DNA of 64,000 nt from Salvator merianae (GCA_003586115.2 QVOM02000116.1:32093062-32157061), one strand, 5' to 3'. Shown: positions 23,090-33,672, counted from the stretch's first letter. Program-made: numbers and translations. Notes: generated by a model from the letters alone, not told the origin.

Positions 23090-23456
23090 TGTGATGGACG
23101 TCTCTGCTAAGTAGTTGGAATAGTCACTGACCTGAGTGGGAGGGTTGAAACCAGCTCTTGGAATAGCTTCTGAGGTATGTAGACCTGTATTAGCCAGCCT
23201 GGGACCTATTTGAAATATGATCCTTTAATGGATCACTGTCAGCCAGTTCAGACTATGAACTGGATAGCCCCAGAGGGTATCATAAGCATCCATGGGAGGG
23301 CTTGGCCTGTAATGATAAAATGTTACTTAAATCTGTTACTTTCCTAGGCTTTTTTGATCCAGACAAAGTCTATCTATACCTGCCTGAAAGCTTAAATAAA
23401 GAGTTGTTTGACAGATCTTTAAGTGTGGCTTCTTGAGCTGAGGGCGGATCATGACA
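23090..23456 (+). mobile_element. Solo LTR, 367 bp
   Basis: The element begins TGTGATGGACG and ends GATCATGACA, giving the TGT...ACA ends of an LTR. An AATAAA signal sits at 23395-23400, followed by a GT-rich stretch, as in an R-U5 region. The flanks are GTAAG (23085-23089) and ATAAG (23457-23461), a 4 of 5 match to a 5-bp target duplication. No internal retroviral or retrotransposon coding sequence adjoins it, so it is read as a solo LTR left by recombination. The family is probably Ty3/gypsy by analogy with common squamate LTRs, but the LTR alone does not prove this. Confidence 0.65.
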
Positions 23457-23849
23457 ATAAGTGATGGGAACCAGAATAAGATCTATTTTTCCTTTTTGCA
23501 GGTGCTGCTCAAATTAGTGAGGTCCTTGAGTACCAGAAACATTTTAAGAGAGAGCTGCATTGAAACGTTGAAAAAGAGGTTAAACACCCCTGTTGTATGG
23601 CAACAACAGCCCTAAGGAAACTTGAAGCACCTATTAATTGAATCTCAAAACATTGAAACAGAAAAGTAATAATTCCATGTAGATTAAATTACAGCCCGTG
23701 CTTGAGCTATTATGTGGAAAAATCCAAGTTCAACCCTCATCTTTGCCATTTCAAATAAACTTTTACCTAACAATGCTTGGAAAGGCTTCTATCAAAGATC
23801 CAGTTGAATAAGGTTATCCTCAGGGACAGCTTGCTGAATCAGTCTCTGA

Positions 23850-24381
23850 GGGCCTTTCCGCACTGTGCAGTAGATTGGATCATGGACTGGTCTAGGCCTC
23901 TGCCATGTGCACACTAGTGTGGGATAGCAAAGACCTCAGTCCCATCATGCTTCATCTGCATTAAAGAAAGGGTGGACTGGGCTAGCATGTCAAAAATGGC
24001 ACCCTAGCATGGTATAGCTTTAAACCTTAATGTTGAGGTTGACAACTGGACCAGAGGTGATTGTCCAGACCATGCAGGTGTGTGGATTGCACCTCCTATG
24101 GTATGGTATATTACGGGGAACCCTTTCCAGCAGCATTCCAGGAAGTGGGTCCATCCCCAGTTTGATTAGGCCAGAAACTCTGAAGGCCAGGAACAAAAAT
24201 TCCAGGTCTTTGGAATTTTGATGCTGGCTCCGAGGGCTGGAGTGGAATGGGCCATCCAAATGCAGAGGACCTTGACCCACTCCAGCAACAACCCGTCCCA
24301 GCTTGGGATGAGTTGCTTGTTCCAGAATGGGGTAGCCTGTCCTGTCTCAGGACAACATATGTAAATGCAGAAAGAGAGAGG
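23850..24381. mobile_element. MITE-like copy E
   Basis: The left end GGGCCTTTCCGCACTGTGCAG (23850-23870) and the right end GTAAATGCAGAAAGAGAGAGG (24361-24381) keep the family's inverted termini with decay on the right. The interior has GGATCATGGACTGG, CTGGACCAGAGG and TGTCTCAGGACAAC, like copies A and C. Overlapping open frames on both strands (up to 108 codons) are by-products of the inverted structure. Confidence 0.6.
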
Positions 24382-24669
24382 TAATAGGGCGTTTGGACTA
24401 TTATTTGCTTGCATGGGAGTGAAAATGCAATACCCAACTCTTTATTTGCTCCATCTCAAATTCATGTACTATTCACATCTGTGCTGGACATGATGGATCA
24501 ATGAATTTACTCCATGAAAGACAGATTCCTTTTCTATAAAGTTCCTTTGATGTGCTTGACTTTGCTTAAAAAAACACAGATATATGCAAATGTGTCAAAG
24601 TGTGCTCACATAAAGGAAGACATAAAATACTTCCGTAAAGCCCAAGAAATGCAGGGAAAAAGAAGGACC

Positions 24670-24960
24670 ATATGGTACAAAATGGTTTTATTAAGAAATA
24701 CAGGATTATTACATAAAATATGAATGGCATGAGATCTGGTGCAGCGATAAAGGGTAGCCAGCTGTGTGAAGCAGTTAAACCAAAAGTACATTTCATACAT
24801 GTTTTCAGAGCTGATAAAAAATGGTTTACGGTAGATTAAATGATTTAAGCAGTAATTGGTAGTAATTATAATAGTGAATTAATGAACCAATGCAGATTAT
24901 AATTTGTGAACAGCTGTGGAAATAAAAACATACTCTTCTATTTCATAAAAGACCATTTTG

Positions 24961-24991
<31 letters not shown>

Positions 24992-25168
24992 CACACATAC
25001 ATATATATAAAGAACTGGACACATGCAAAACCACGCCTCTTGGAAGGGTGACAAATGCTTGCTGTTCATTTGTTCTTGGCAGCTAGAGGTTTACGGCTGA
25101 TCTTCTTCGACTTGTCGTTGTTTTTCTTTGGAGGTTCAGGGTTTGCCTGCATGTGTCTTCCGTAAAGA
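24670..25168 (-). CDS. 3'-terminal exon of an unidentified protein-coding gene
   Basis: On the minus strand a good splice acceptor (TTCTTTGTGTGATTCCTTTACAG, quoted as TTCTTTGTGTG and ATTCCTTTACAG) ends at 25169. An open frame runs from 25168 to the TGA stop at 25068-25066. It codes for one split-codon base plus 33 residues, starting LYGRHMQANPEPP and ending KPLAAKNK. The tail is very lysine-rich, about one residue in three. The frame is closed by a stop just upstream of the acceptor, so the coding part fits an exon and not a longer frame. Downstream is about 375 bases of 3' UTR containing a (CA)n run, then AATAAA at 24692-24687 with cleavage expected near 24670. A basic C-terminal tail of this kind occurs both on ER membrane proteins and on nuclear or ribosome-associated proteins. 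I could not name the gene. Its preceding exon, which must end with two bases of a codon, was not found. The main alternative is chance alignment of an acceptor, a short frame and a poly(A) signal. Confidence 0.6.
24687..24692 (-). terminator. Poly(A) signal AATAAA
   Basis: AATAAA on the minus strand lies 374 bases beyond the stop codon of the terminal exon. A T-rich stretch follows (CCTTCTTTTTCCC), which suits a downstream element. It is the nearest canonical signal after the stop. Confidence 0.55.
24960..25009. repeat. (GT)n/(TA)n compound microsatellite
   Basis: About 14 uninterrupted GT units (24960-24988) are followed by a mixed ATACACACATACATATATAT tract. It lies inside the predicted 3' UTR, where the transcript would carry (UA)n then (CA)n. 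Confidence 0.9.
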
Positions 25169-25169
25169 C

Positions 25170-26559
25170 TGTAAAGGAATCACACAAAGAATATTTTGGA
25201 TACCAGCTCTGAACTTTTAGACTTTCAAATGCAGCATGCAAAACAACTCCTCTAAGAAAGAAAATTGATCAGATCTGTATGTTTTGAAATTCCAAATATA
25301 TCCAAGTCAAGACATAAGAATTTTACATAGTAGTTGGGGGAGCCGGGAGGGCCTTACATTCTTAACCTTTTGGAGACATTGACAAAAATTGGGTTGAACT
25401 GGCAAGATAGAATGCCGATGTAAAGGAAAGTGAGCCTGCTGCTTAGCCGGAATTCTCAGGAGCTTGATAAAGTGACATAGAGCAATGTTGTCAGACTATT
25501 CTCTGGCTGTTCACCCATGATGGATTGTTGCAAGAGAGCAACCAACACATCAATGCCACATTAATACGGACCCCTGATTAAATGTTGACGAAGTATCCTA
25601 CAATTAAGATTGCTGGCACTCACAGGAAAGCTAAATAGACATTAAGACTGAGAGGATTTACACCAAACACCAGAGAGCAATTAATGGATAATTTATGAGT
25701 AATTCCTACTTAAGCTAAAATTAAAAGACTTCAAGATAAACAGGATGCAAATGTGAACTTGCTTTGTTGACAAAGGGCTTTTTGGAGTTGCTTCAGGTGT
25801 CAAAAAAAGAGATTTCTTAAACTTTACTGCTGATAGTGGCTGCACAGATACAGGTTGTGCTTGAAGCTCATGAGAGAACTAATATTTGTTGTACAGTTGC
25901 ATATTCTCAACCAAGCCCAGAAAAATCCAATTTTCAGAATTGTTGCCATTTAATAACATTCCCAAAAGAAGGGAGTTGCAGAGAGGATGTTACTCAAAAA
26001 ATGGACACAGTGTTAACATGCAAACAAATTCCAGTTTCAAGTTTTAGGAAGGATAGGGAGAGACACATAGCCTGAAATCTTAAAAAGAGGCTGCTAGGTC
26101 GTATGGACCAAGGAGGGTTGATCTGTGACCCAGTAGATGTTGAGGAATGAAAACTCCTCTCAGCTCAAGCCAGTATGGCCAATGGCAAGAAACGTTTCTC
26201 CAGAGCTGGTGCACACAAATTAGCCTTCCCAGCTAAGGTGGAACGGACCCTGGCAATGAAATATGTGCCAACTGCAATAATAAATACCAAACTCAATATC
26301 CAGTCAAATGCCTCAAAACACCCCCTCCCTGCTTTCTGAGGCCTTGGCAAAAAGCCAGCCTTGCCAAGAATAGTTAGTTTCCTGATTCTGCTTTGACAAG
26401 ACTAAGCTAGATAGCTAGTTTGATTCGAAGGCTACAATACGAGTGATTCATTTAACTAACATGGAACAGGTTTTGATGGATCCTAATAGAGAGAACACGT
26501 ATTTATCCCAAATGGCTCTTTCTTTCCTTAAGAGGAATTATTATACACAATGGGAAGTT
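25170..26559. other. Probable intron next to the terminal exon; nothing else seen
   Basis: If the exon at 25066-25168 is real, this is the 3' part of its last intron. I looked for an upstream minus-strand exon ending in a GT donor with the right phase and saw no convincing candidate. No repeat family was recognised. Confidence 0.35.
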
Positions 26560-26689
26560 CTGAACATATGCTGCAGTGTGGGCCACATTACCACACCTGG
26601 GCTGGAATGGGCCAAAGCACTTTCTCCTGTCCAGCCTAATTTTGATGCCAGGGAACAAAAAATCCCCCTTGTCAAAGCTGCACACTGGG

Positions 26690-26778
26690 ATATTTTGTCA
26701 GGCTTCAGAAAAGTTGTAACCTGCCCTGAGACCTTCGGGTACAGGGCGGGCTAAAAATGCAAATAGTAAATAAATAAA
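26690..26778 (+). repeat. L2-type 3' tail
   Basis: GTTGTAACCTGCCCTGAGACC, then TTCGGGTACAGGGCGGGC, AAAAATGCAAATAG and (TAAA)n form a well-preserved L2-clade 3' end. The upstream 130 bases (from about 26560) may belong to the same element but are not recognisable. Confidence 0.7.
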
Positions 26779-27690
26779 TGGCCCCAGAAGTGAGCCATTT
26801 TCAGAGTGTGGTGAAATACTGGCAGGCTCCGGAGCAGGCAGTGGGCTGCCGCCGCCGCTGTTGTCTTCCTGCACACTGGTGGCAGAAGCAACCCTGGCCT
26901 GCACAGTCCTTGCAGGGCAGTTTTTCCTGCTCTGTAAACAGAGTGTTCCCAGGCACGGATTCTACTCCTGAGAATGGGCCTGGCACAGGTGATGTACACC
27001 TTGGCTCTCTTTTGGCTTGCAGTGCCAAGGAAACCAGCTGGCACAGTTCAAAAGGACCATGCAGCTCCTACCCAGACTTCTTGTATGCACATCGATGAGG
27101 GATGGGGAAAATATGGAGCCCAGGACAAAAAGCTGTATTTACAGGCAGGTGCAGCAGATTAAAAGGAAGGCTGTACAAGTGCCATAATAATTTCAAGCAT
27201 CTTCACAACCAACTGTGGTCATGACCAAGAAGCATCTGTGGACTCTAAAAATGCAAATACAGCATGTATTTGCCTCTGCAGTTTCCACTGTAATATAGCT
27301 TCTTTACTTAAACTCCCACCTTGCAGGACTCTTTTACTAGCATTAGTGCCTCAAAGTAGTGAAGAAACACAGAAGGGCTCTGAACCCTCTGGTTTTCCTG
27401 AGAAATGCCACCTTAAAGAATCGAATCTCTTTTGTATGATCATGGGAGATTCACAGATGTAACCGTTATATTCAAATAATTCATTAACACTTTAGAATGT
27501 CAGAATGTTTAGAAGATAAGGTCTGCAAAGTCGATTTTGAGTAGCTGGTCACATATATTGCATTGGGTGTAATATAAAGGGCTGTGCTGTCTGATTATTA
27601 TATTACCAACCCTTTAGGCATGCCAAGCTGAAAAGATAAAGTGCAGAGCCATGCAGAGATTCTAATTTTGTCTTGTGATTTACTCTAATA
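26779..27690. other. GC-richer block then AT-rich DNA, unassigned
   Basis: 26800-27000 has raised G+C, a short GCCGCCGCCGCTG run at about 26848 and overlapping open frames on both strands (60-106 codons) without domain features. Those frames reflect composition only. No exon signals were found around them. Confidence 0.35.
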
Positions 27691-27765
27691 CAGGGGTGTG
27701 AAATTTGTGGTGCTCTAAAGGGTATTTGGATTCCAACTCCATCAGCCCCAACTAGTATCAATGAT
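27691..27765 (+). repeat. hAT-type MITE fragment
   Basis: It starts CAGGGGTGTGAAATTTGTGG and continues to GGATTCCAACTCCATCAGCC. This resembles the left end of the common reptile hAT-type element (CAGGGGT..CAAACT ... GGACTCCAACTCCCATCA). The right end is lost where a SINE begins. Confidence 0.45.
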
Positions 27766-27945
27766 TTAGAATGAGGCAGTTCCTGGGTTCGAACCCTCAC
27801 TCTGTCAGTAAGTAATCTTGGGCCAGTCACAACTCGTCAGCCTAACTTACCATGCAGGGATGTTGTAGGGATAAAATGGGGAAATGTGCACCAGCTTGGG
27901 TTCTTCAAAGAAAAGGCAGGATATGAATGCTATACATGCAGACAG
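27760..27945 (+). repeat. tRNA-derived SINE with L2-like tail
   Basis: A B-box-like GGTTCGAACCCTCACTC (27786-27802) is followed by CTTGGGCCAGTCACAACTC, CAGCCTAACTTACCATGC and AGGGATGTTGTAGGGATAAA, then GGCAGGATATGAATG. This is the usual order in a widespread squamate SINE related to MIR, mobilised with L2. The tRNA A box is not recognisable. Confidence 0.7.
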
Positions 27946-27962
27946 ATGGACAGACAGACAGT
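27943..27962. repeat. (CAGA)n microsatellite
   Basis: About five CAGA/GACA units follow directly after the SINE tail, a common place for a tail-derived simple repeat. Confidence 0.7.
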
Positions 27963-29889
27963 CATTTTCCATGCTGTGGGACTAAGTTCCACATAAACCA
28001 CCAACAGAAGCCTTCTTAATTTTTTTTAGGGTTATTCTATGTAATGTCAATACAGCAGTAATAAAACCAGAAGCTAAACCTATGTGCATTCTTTGGGCTG
28101 GTATCAGGGCAACCAGGCAGTGAAGCCCCCACTTTTTTTTCAGCCCCATCTGCCCCTGAGTTTCTGCAGCCTGCAGGGGCAGCAACCTACCAATAAACCA
28201 GTAGAAAGGACTCTGACGCTGCACAGAGGGGAAGAAAGTTAATTCAATGGGTAAGGATTCTGCCTGGAATCACTGTATGGAGGACAGAAAATGGATGACT
28301 TTTGGTGCCAATTTCTATTCCCACAGAGTGAGTCCAGGCAAAATTCTTGCTGCTGCTAGTAGAAATTTCACTTGCATTAGCATTCCTCTTGCTGTTGTGG
28401 GGCCTTGGCTGTGTGCTGAGGCTCAGTTGCCCCCATAGTGGCTCTTGTGCCTCCTACAAGATGAAGCCTAAGTATGAAACCTAAGTGGAGGCTTGTGGGG
28501 CAAACTCTTGCCAGGAAGGGCAGGATGAGAACGCCTCTGTTTAGAACTCTCTTTGTGGTCTCCCTGGACAAAGTTTTGAATCGCTTTGGATGAAAACGTT
28601 ACTCAGTGAATTCAAAAAGAAGCCCTGGCAGTCTCAATCCACAGCTTGCTCCCAGTCTTTAAGACATTTGTAATTATCCTGTTTAACAACAGAAAAATTG
28701 TGGGTGCTATAATCATAATTGATGAATGGCATAGTCCTTTGAACCAATGCTCCAGCTCAACTTAGAATGCCATGTTGCAGCTTCCTCGTTAAGGAAAAGG
28801 GCAAATCATTTCCAGGCAATTTTAATGTGGGTTTGAAAATGTATTTTTAAAAACCTACCCAGTAATATTATCTCCTAGTTTTTCTTTGCTATGGTACAGA
28901 CCTGGATTAGAAATACAAAACCTTCAACAATGTCACTGGATACGATATGCAAATCTTAAAAATGGTACCCAAGCAGTCACAGAGCCTGCTATTTCTTCTC
29001 ACTTGCCCCACTTAGAGAAACAAATGAGAATACTCTGGCTGCACCAGCAAAACTAACAATACAAGCGAAAGATGCTCATTAAACTTCATCATTCTGTCCA
29101 CTTTAATGATGCCTTTACTTAATAAAAATTCCCTGAGCAGTTGCAGGGATATTAGGTAAGGTCCTTGGTTATGTATCAGGGGTCTAAGCTGTCACTAGCA
29201 AGCATGCAGTTCAGGAGGGGCATTCCCAAGAGGAATAAGCAAATACAGCCTCCTTTGTAATAAATGCAGAGAGAATCAATAACTGCAGCTTGGTACATTA
29301 CTTAAGCAGTTAAGAAAATAGGTGATCTGTCTAAATTAAAGTACAAAGTGCTAAATGCTGCAATTTAAAGCATAAATCAAAAGGCTTGAAAACCTCAGAT
29401 GTGAAGCTATAAATCCTGTTATTAAGGCTTATAACTTTAACAAGGGCTATTAAAGGTGCTAAAAATGTGAATATATCCCCACCCCCTTTAAGCTCTTTCG
29501 CTAAGACCTGCAAAAATCAACAGCCCAAAGATCTGTTTTCTAAAATTAGCTGGATAGAGACCTAGCGAGCAAGTATAACATTCGTAGAAACAAATCTGAC
29601 ATATAAGGGGAAAATACCTCATGTTTCCTTGTCTTGTGAGCTAATTTCAGGTAACCATGGATGAAAATTATTTGTATTAGCTGATTTTTCTTTCTTTTTT
29701 TCATTATGAAAATGTGGCAGTGGAAGATCCCAGTGTAAGGAACGAGAGATTCCAATGTTAGCTGGATTCCAATGTCGCAGTGGGAGAAAGCATCTTGGTT
29801 TCTCTCCTTCTGGGTATCCTGTGCATTCAGTCTTGGAGGACTGCGAGTTTCAGGATTAACACATCTTGTGCTAGTGGTTTATGTCAGTC
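27963..29889. other. No gene recognised
   Basis: Mostly AT-rich. 28980-29160 has a cluster of ATTA-type words and looks less repetitive than its surroundings, so it could be conserved non-coding DNA, but this cannot be judged from one sequence. Open frames are at most 80 codons. Confidence 0.35.
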
Positions 29890-29892
29890 ACT

Positions 29893-30005
29893 GAGACCCT
29901 TTCTACACTGGGCCTTAATCAGGATTATATCCCGGAATAGGGACCTGCCATCCACATGCTGGTGCAGACTATGGCAGGACCTGGGCAGGAGCTGCTCAGG
30001 CCGAG
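29893..30005. mobile_element. MITE-like fragment F (left half)
   Basis: GACCCTTTCTACACTGGGCC leads into AGGATTATATCCCGGAATAG and GGGACCTGCCATCCACATGC, the same core as copy B (16464-16586) read from the same side. The opposite end is missing. Confidence 0.6.
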
Positions 30006-30189
30006 GAAAAGGGAGAAAGGCGAAGAATGTATTATGTTTCTTGAAAAATTATCTCAGGAGATTATGAAGATTCATTTACTCATTTTTCTCTGAAGAAAAA
30101 CTGTGAGAAACTCCATTTTTCTTCACCTTGCAATTAAAATTCATAAGAGCCCTGGACACTGCCCATGATACTAAACCACAATGGCTCAT

Positions 30190-30350
30190 ACACAAACTCC
30201 TGCCTGGCACATCAAGCTCAAATCCCCACTGGGCCACAAAGATCTTTGGATGACCCTGGGCCAATCATTGCCTCTCAGTCTAATCTCCCTAAGAGAGTTT
30301 TTGGAAGGATGAAACAGAGAATTATCAAACACCTTGAGCTTAGAGAAAGA
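30190..30350 (+). repeat. tRNA-derived SINE, degenerate
   Basis: It has a B-box relic CTCAAATCCCCACTGGG, then GACCCTGGGCCAATCATTGC and CTCAGTCTAATCTCCC, then an AGAGTTTTTGGAAGGATGAA segment. The order matches the SINE at 27760-27945, with many substitutions. Confidence 0.6.
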
Positions 30351-30994
30351 AAAGGACCTCAAACTATAAGCTTATGAAGTCACTCCCTTTGTATTTGAAG
30401 TTTAAGCATACAAAAGGTTGATTATTCACAGTGTGTACACTATACAGGGGCAAGGTCTACAATATGGCATGGGGTTCATAGAAGGGGGCGTTCTTGGTCT
30501 GAAGTCCCTAGTCTCTGAAATTACTAACCAGATTTTTCTTGCTGCTTTTCTGAGCCTGGTGAAATGGTGCTGAACTCTGTGCATCCAGTGGACCAGCACA
30601 GCTGCTCAGAGCTCTCCACACATGAGTGGCTGGGTTGGTCTACTGCCAGGAAACACCTGGAGGTCTGCTTTTAAGTGGTCCCTCATTGTAGCGGTCTCTG
30701 GTGTCATTTTCTTACTGGGACCTGCTCCAATGCCACATCCACGCAGACACGGCTTTCCCTTGGAGGCACAGCCTCCTGCTGGACTGGTCTAGAAGCCCCA
30801 TGCTGAAGCCCCATGCTGAAATAGCCAACTTCTCTTTCAGCTTATTGTTATTTTCTTTAGAATAATAAAAAAAAGAACAGGAGAGAAGGTAGACTGTTCC
30901 ATTTTCTTGACAAGAAACACAAAGTTAAAGCTTCATTTTATTGTATTCACACTACCTTTACCTGGCTTAGAGCAGTGCTTCAGCTCCACAACAA
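30351..30994. other. Unassigned, one 13-bp tandem duplication
   Basis: GAAGCCCCATGCT is duplicated head to tail at about 30790-30816. The block from 30540 to 30840 is GC-richer than its surroundings and could be the inside of another DNA element, but it has no visible ends. Confidence 0.3.
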
Positions 30995-31600
30995 CAATGG
31001 GTCTTTTCGCACTGCAGCGGTGGAACGTTCTTGTCTGTTCACTGGAACGGAGCATTCGCACTGCCGCGGGCGCGCGCCTCACCCGATCCGAACCACTTTG
31101 TACCCGATTCAAACCTGATCCTGGGTAAGGCAAGACAAGCAAAAGCTTGTCTTCATTCCGACCTGCGCGATGGAGCGAAGATCGGGCACGGTGCTTTCGC
31201 ACTCCCGTCCGCGTTTGAAATGGCGGCCGGGCGTGACTGGCGCGGCTGCGCATGCGTGGTACGAAGCTTCACACCCGGATGCGAAGTTTTCACACCCGGG
31301 TGCGAAGCTTCACACCCGGGATAGCCCTGTGGGCATGGCAGCCTAGCTGCCGTTACGAAGCTGGCTCCGTAACGAGCCCTCTGGTTACAAAGCGGAGCTC
31401 GATGGTACAAAGTGGAGCTCGATGGTATGGAGTGCGGTACGGAACTAGCGGCTGCCATTCGCACTGTTCCCTCTGCTGGTCGGCTTCGGGTCCGTTCCTC
31501 TGGCTGGGAGTGCGAAGGGCAGCCAGCATTCTTCAACCCCTCCGGTCCGAAGCCAACTACTGGGAATGGACTACGGAGCTCAGTGCGAAAAGGCCCATTG
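30995..31600. mobile_element. CpG-rich MITE-like element, copy G
   Basis: The left end CAATGGGTCTTTTCGCACTG (30995-31014) and the right end CAGTGCGAAAAGGCCCATTG (31581-31600) are inverted repeats matching at 19 of 20 positions, defining a 606-bp element. The interior is very CpG-rich (about 55 CpG by hand count) in an otherwise CpG-poor window. It contains further GTGCGAA/TTCGCAC words in both orientations, a threefold tandem repeat (31259-31320) and no transposase. High CpG retention in methylated DNA suggests a recent insertion or a hypomethylated site. Overlapping open frames up to 127 codons on both strands look like composition effects. No clear target duplication was seen. Confidence 0.8.
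31259..31320. repeat. Threefold tandem repeat inside the CpG-rich MITE
   Basis: Three units of about 20 bp share TGCGAAG(C/T)TTCACACCCGG. The first starts at about 31259 (as TACGAAG) and the last ends at about 31320. TTCACACCCGG occurs three times at near-regular spacing. Confidence 0.85.
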
Positions 31601-31747
31601 TGAAGCAGAAGGAAAGAGCTTGGTCACACTAATCAACAATTCTAGCAGCCTCTTTCATATCAGCAACCTCTCTTAACAAACATTTTTTAGTAAGGGGGAA
31701 CTGTACAAAGGAGAAGAAATATTTTGCAGTAATGTGAACCACACAAA

Positions 31748-31936
31748 GTTTACACAGGAGGCAGTATGCCTCTGACAGCCAGGTTCTGGTAGACTCATGA
31801 TCAAGACAAGATGTGTTCTTACATTCTGCTTGTGAGCTTTCGTATTCAACTGTGTGCCACTGTGAGAACAAGCTGCTGGACTAGATGGACCACAAGTCAG
31901 ATTCAGTAGAGCATTTTTCAAGTTCTTATGTTCAAA
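31748..31936 (+). mobile_element. CR1-clade LINE 3' end
   Basis: GGAGGCAGTATGCCTCTGAC, GTGCCACTGTGAGAACAAG, CTGCTGGACTAGATGGACC and TTTTTCAAGTTCTTATGTTC give the last 190 bases of CR1 in order. The rest is truncated. Confidence 0.75.
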
Positions 31937-32410
31937 GTCTGGCCAAAGTGTATCCAAGAAAATATGAATGTTAGGTGCTGTTCACAGAAACACTCCATCA
32001 CCTATAAACATTGCATAATGCTTACATTAGAAGTGCACAGTGTGAATAGGCTGTAGCTCAATCATGAAACAACTGCCTAGAAAGTAACAATGTTTTTGAC
32101 TTTTAGGGAGCTGATGTGGGTCAATGGAAGCCCAGTTAATGGCTCCAGAATGTCCACATGATGCAATGTCACGATGCTTGGCCCTCAGAATTCAAGAAGG
32201 CAGAGGAGATGAAGGGGGCAGATGGCCTCTGGGCAGAGGATGCAACCCTACTGAGGGGCATTCAGAACAGTATTTTACACACTTCTGCAAAAACAAACAA
32301 AAAATGCTGATTGGATTGGGTTTTAATGTTGCTCTTTTGCCCTCGACTGAACAACAGCCAAAAGCCTAGAGTATTGCATTCAAGACTGAAAAGAGGAAAA
32401 GACAAGTGTA

Positions 32411-32468
32411 ATTGCTGGACTAGATGGGCTGTGGGCTGATCCAGCAGAGCTCCTCTAATGTTATTAAT
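32411..32468 (+). repeat. CR1 3' terminus, short
   Basis: TTGCTGGACTAGATGGGC, then GGGCTGATCCAGCAGAGCTCC and TCTAATGTTATTA, match the final 55 bases of CR1. Nothing upstream matches. Confidence 0.7.
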
Positions 32469-32499
32469 TCAATTCAAATTTCAGACTTGGCAAGTCAGT

Positions 32500-32695
32500 G
32501 TGATCTTTTGATCAAACTGGATGTCAGACTAAGAACAGGGAGATTCATTTTCATCTGGAAAACTCAGTGGGTAAACTTGGGCCAACTGCCAGTCCCCAGT
32601 CTAACCTACCTCGCAGGGCTGGAGAAGACGACAGGAAAACCATGTATACTGCATGTAGTTCTTTAGAAGAAAAATGGGATATAAATGGAAATAAC
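32500..32695 (+). repeat. tRNA-derived SINE with L2-like tail, degenerate
   Basis: CTTGGGCCAACTGCCAGTCC, CAGTCTAACCTACCTCGCAG, GGCTGGAGAAGACGACAGG and AATGGGATATAAATGG keep the order of the SINE core and tail seen at 27760-27945. The tRNA-like head is not recognisable. Confidence 0.65.
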
Positions 32696-33510
32696 TCTTT
32701 ATTTTTTATATTCTAGTATCTTCATCTCACACTTTGGATTTCACACTCTTGTGATTTCTTTTAAAATTTATTTTCATGCTGCAGATGAAACGTCGTAAGA
32801 ACTCAACCATCATACTTATTCCTGTTATCAAATGGCACAGAGCGCCAGAGGTGACCATACTGTGTCAAAACAGTATGAATTGGAAGGGTCCTTTCTCCAC
32901 TGTCACTAGCAATTTGAAAACAAAGCAACACACCATTAATTAGGGAATAGTACAGATATTTATAGAGGTTCTTAGTGATCCTTCATTACTATCGTCATAG
33001 AAGCAAGACTGATTAAGAGTCTGTTCAGGCCTGAACCTCACTCTCTGCCAGCCAACAACCTTTATCATAAAACTGCAGTGAAAATGCCACTTACTATAAT
33101 GAACACAGATCATAAGTTAAGCTTTTAGAATACTTCTCCATTATTTTCATAAGATTCTCTTTTGTTTCATTTTTCAAAGGTTGCTAGGAAAATAACCTCT
33201 AAACCAATCAGTTTCTTGTTCTTTGGATTATTGTTTTAAAATGCAAGTAAGCCATGAGCATACAGTAGTAGGAATCTCGACATGCCTATTTTAAAATTTC
33301 TATTTTATAGATTATTTTTGGTCTCTATGGGTGAGCTTTATATCTATCTAATTGGCCCCAAGAGGATTAGAGGAACTAACTGATTGCTGCTATTACAGGA
33401 ATCTGTCATAAACTTTTTTATATTTCTTGAGTACTTACTACAGTATTTGTTTGGATGTGGCATTCTTATGCCACTCCTCTGCAGGTGCAGGGTAGGAGTC
33501 AAAAGTGTTA

Positions 33511-33672
33511 GGCTTTTTCAGCCCTGGACCTTATTCCGCTTTATATCCCAGAATTGGGGCCTGCTATCTGCATGCTAGTGCAGACTACAGCAAGCTTTGG
33601 GCAGGGTCTGCTGTAATCTGCACCAGCACGGGACAACAGGCTCCTATTCTGTGATATAATCTAGAACAAGGC
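33511..33672. mobile_element. MITE-like fragment H
   Basis: TTTATATCCCAGAATTGGGG and TTCTGTGATATAATCTAGAA face each other, and GCTAGTGCAGACTACAGCA faces TGCTGTAATCTGCACCAGC. So this 160-bp piece is an imperfect palindrome with the same core words as copies B and F. The GGCCTTTT ends are eroded (GGACCTTATTCCGC on the left). Confidence 0.6.

Noticed and set aside
26751..27098. Overlapping frames of about 100 codons on both strands
   Set aside because: GC-rich composition explains them. No homology, start context or splice sites were seen.
30995..31600. CpG-island promoter of a gene
   Set aside because: Exact inverted ends and relation to other copies in the window identify it as a transposable element. 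No exon is seen beside it.
31153..31632. Overlapping open frames of 97-127 codons on both strands
   Set aside because: They fall within the CpG-rich MITE. High GC and inverted repeats remove stop codons without any coding function.
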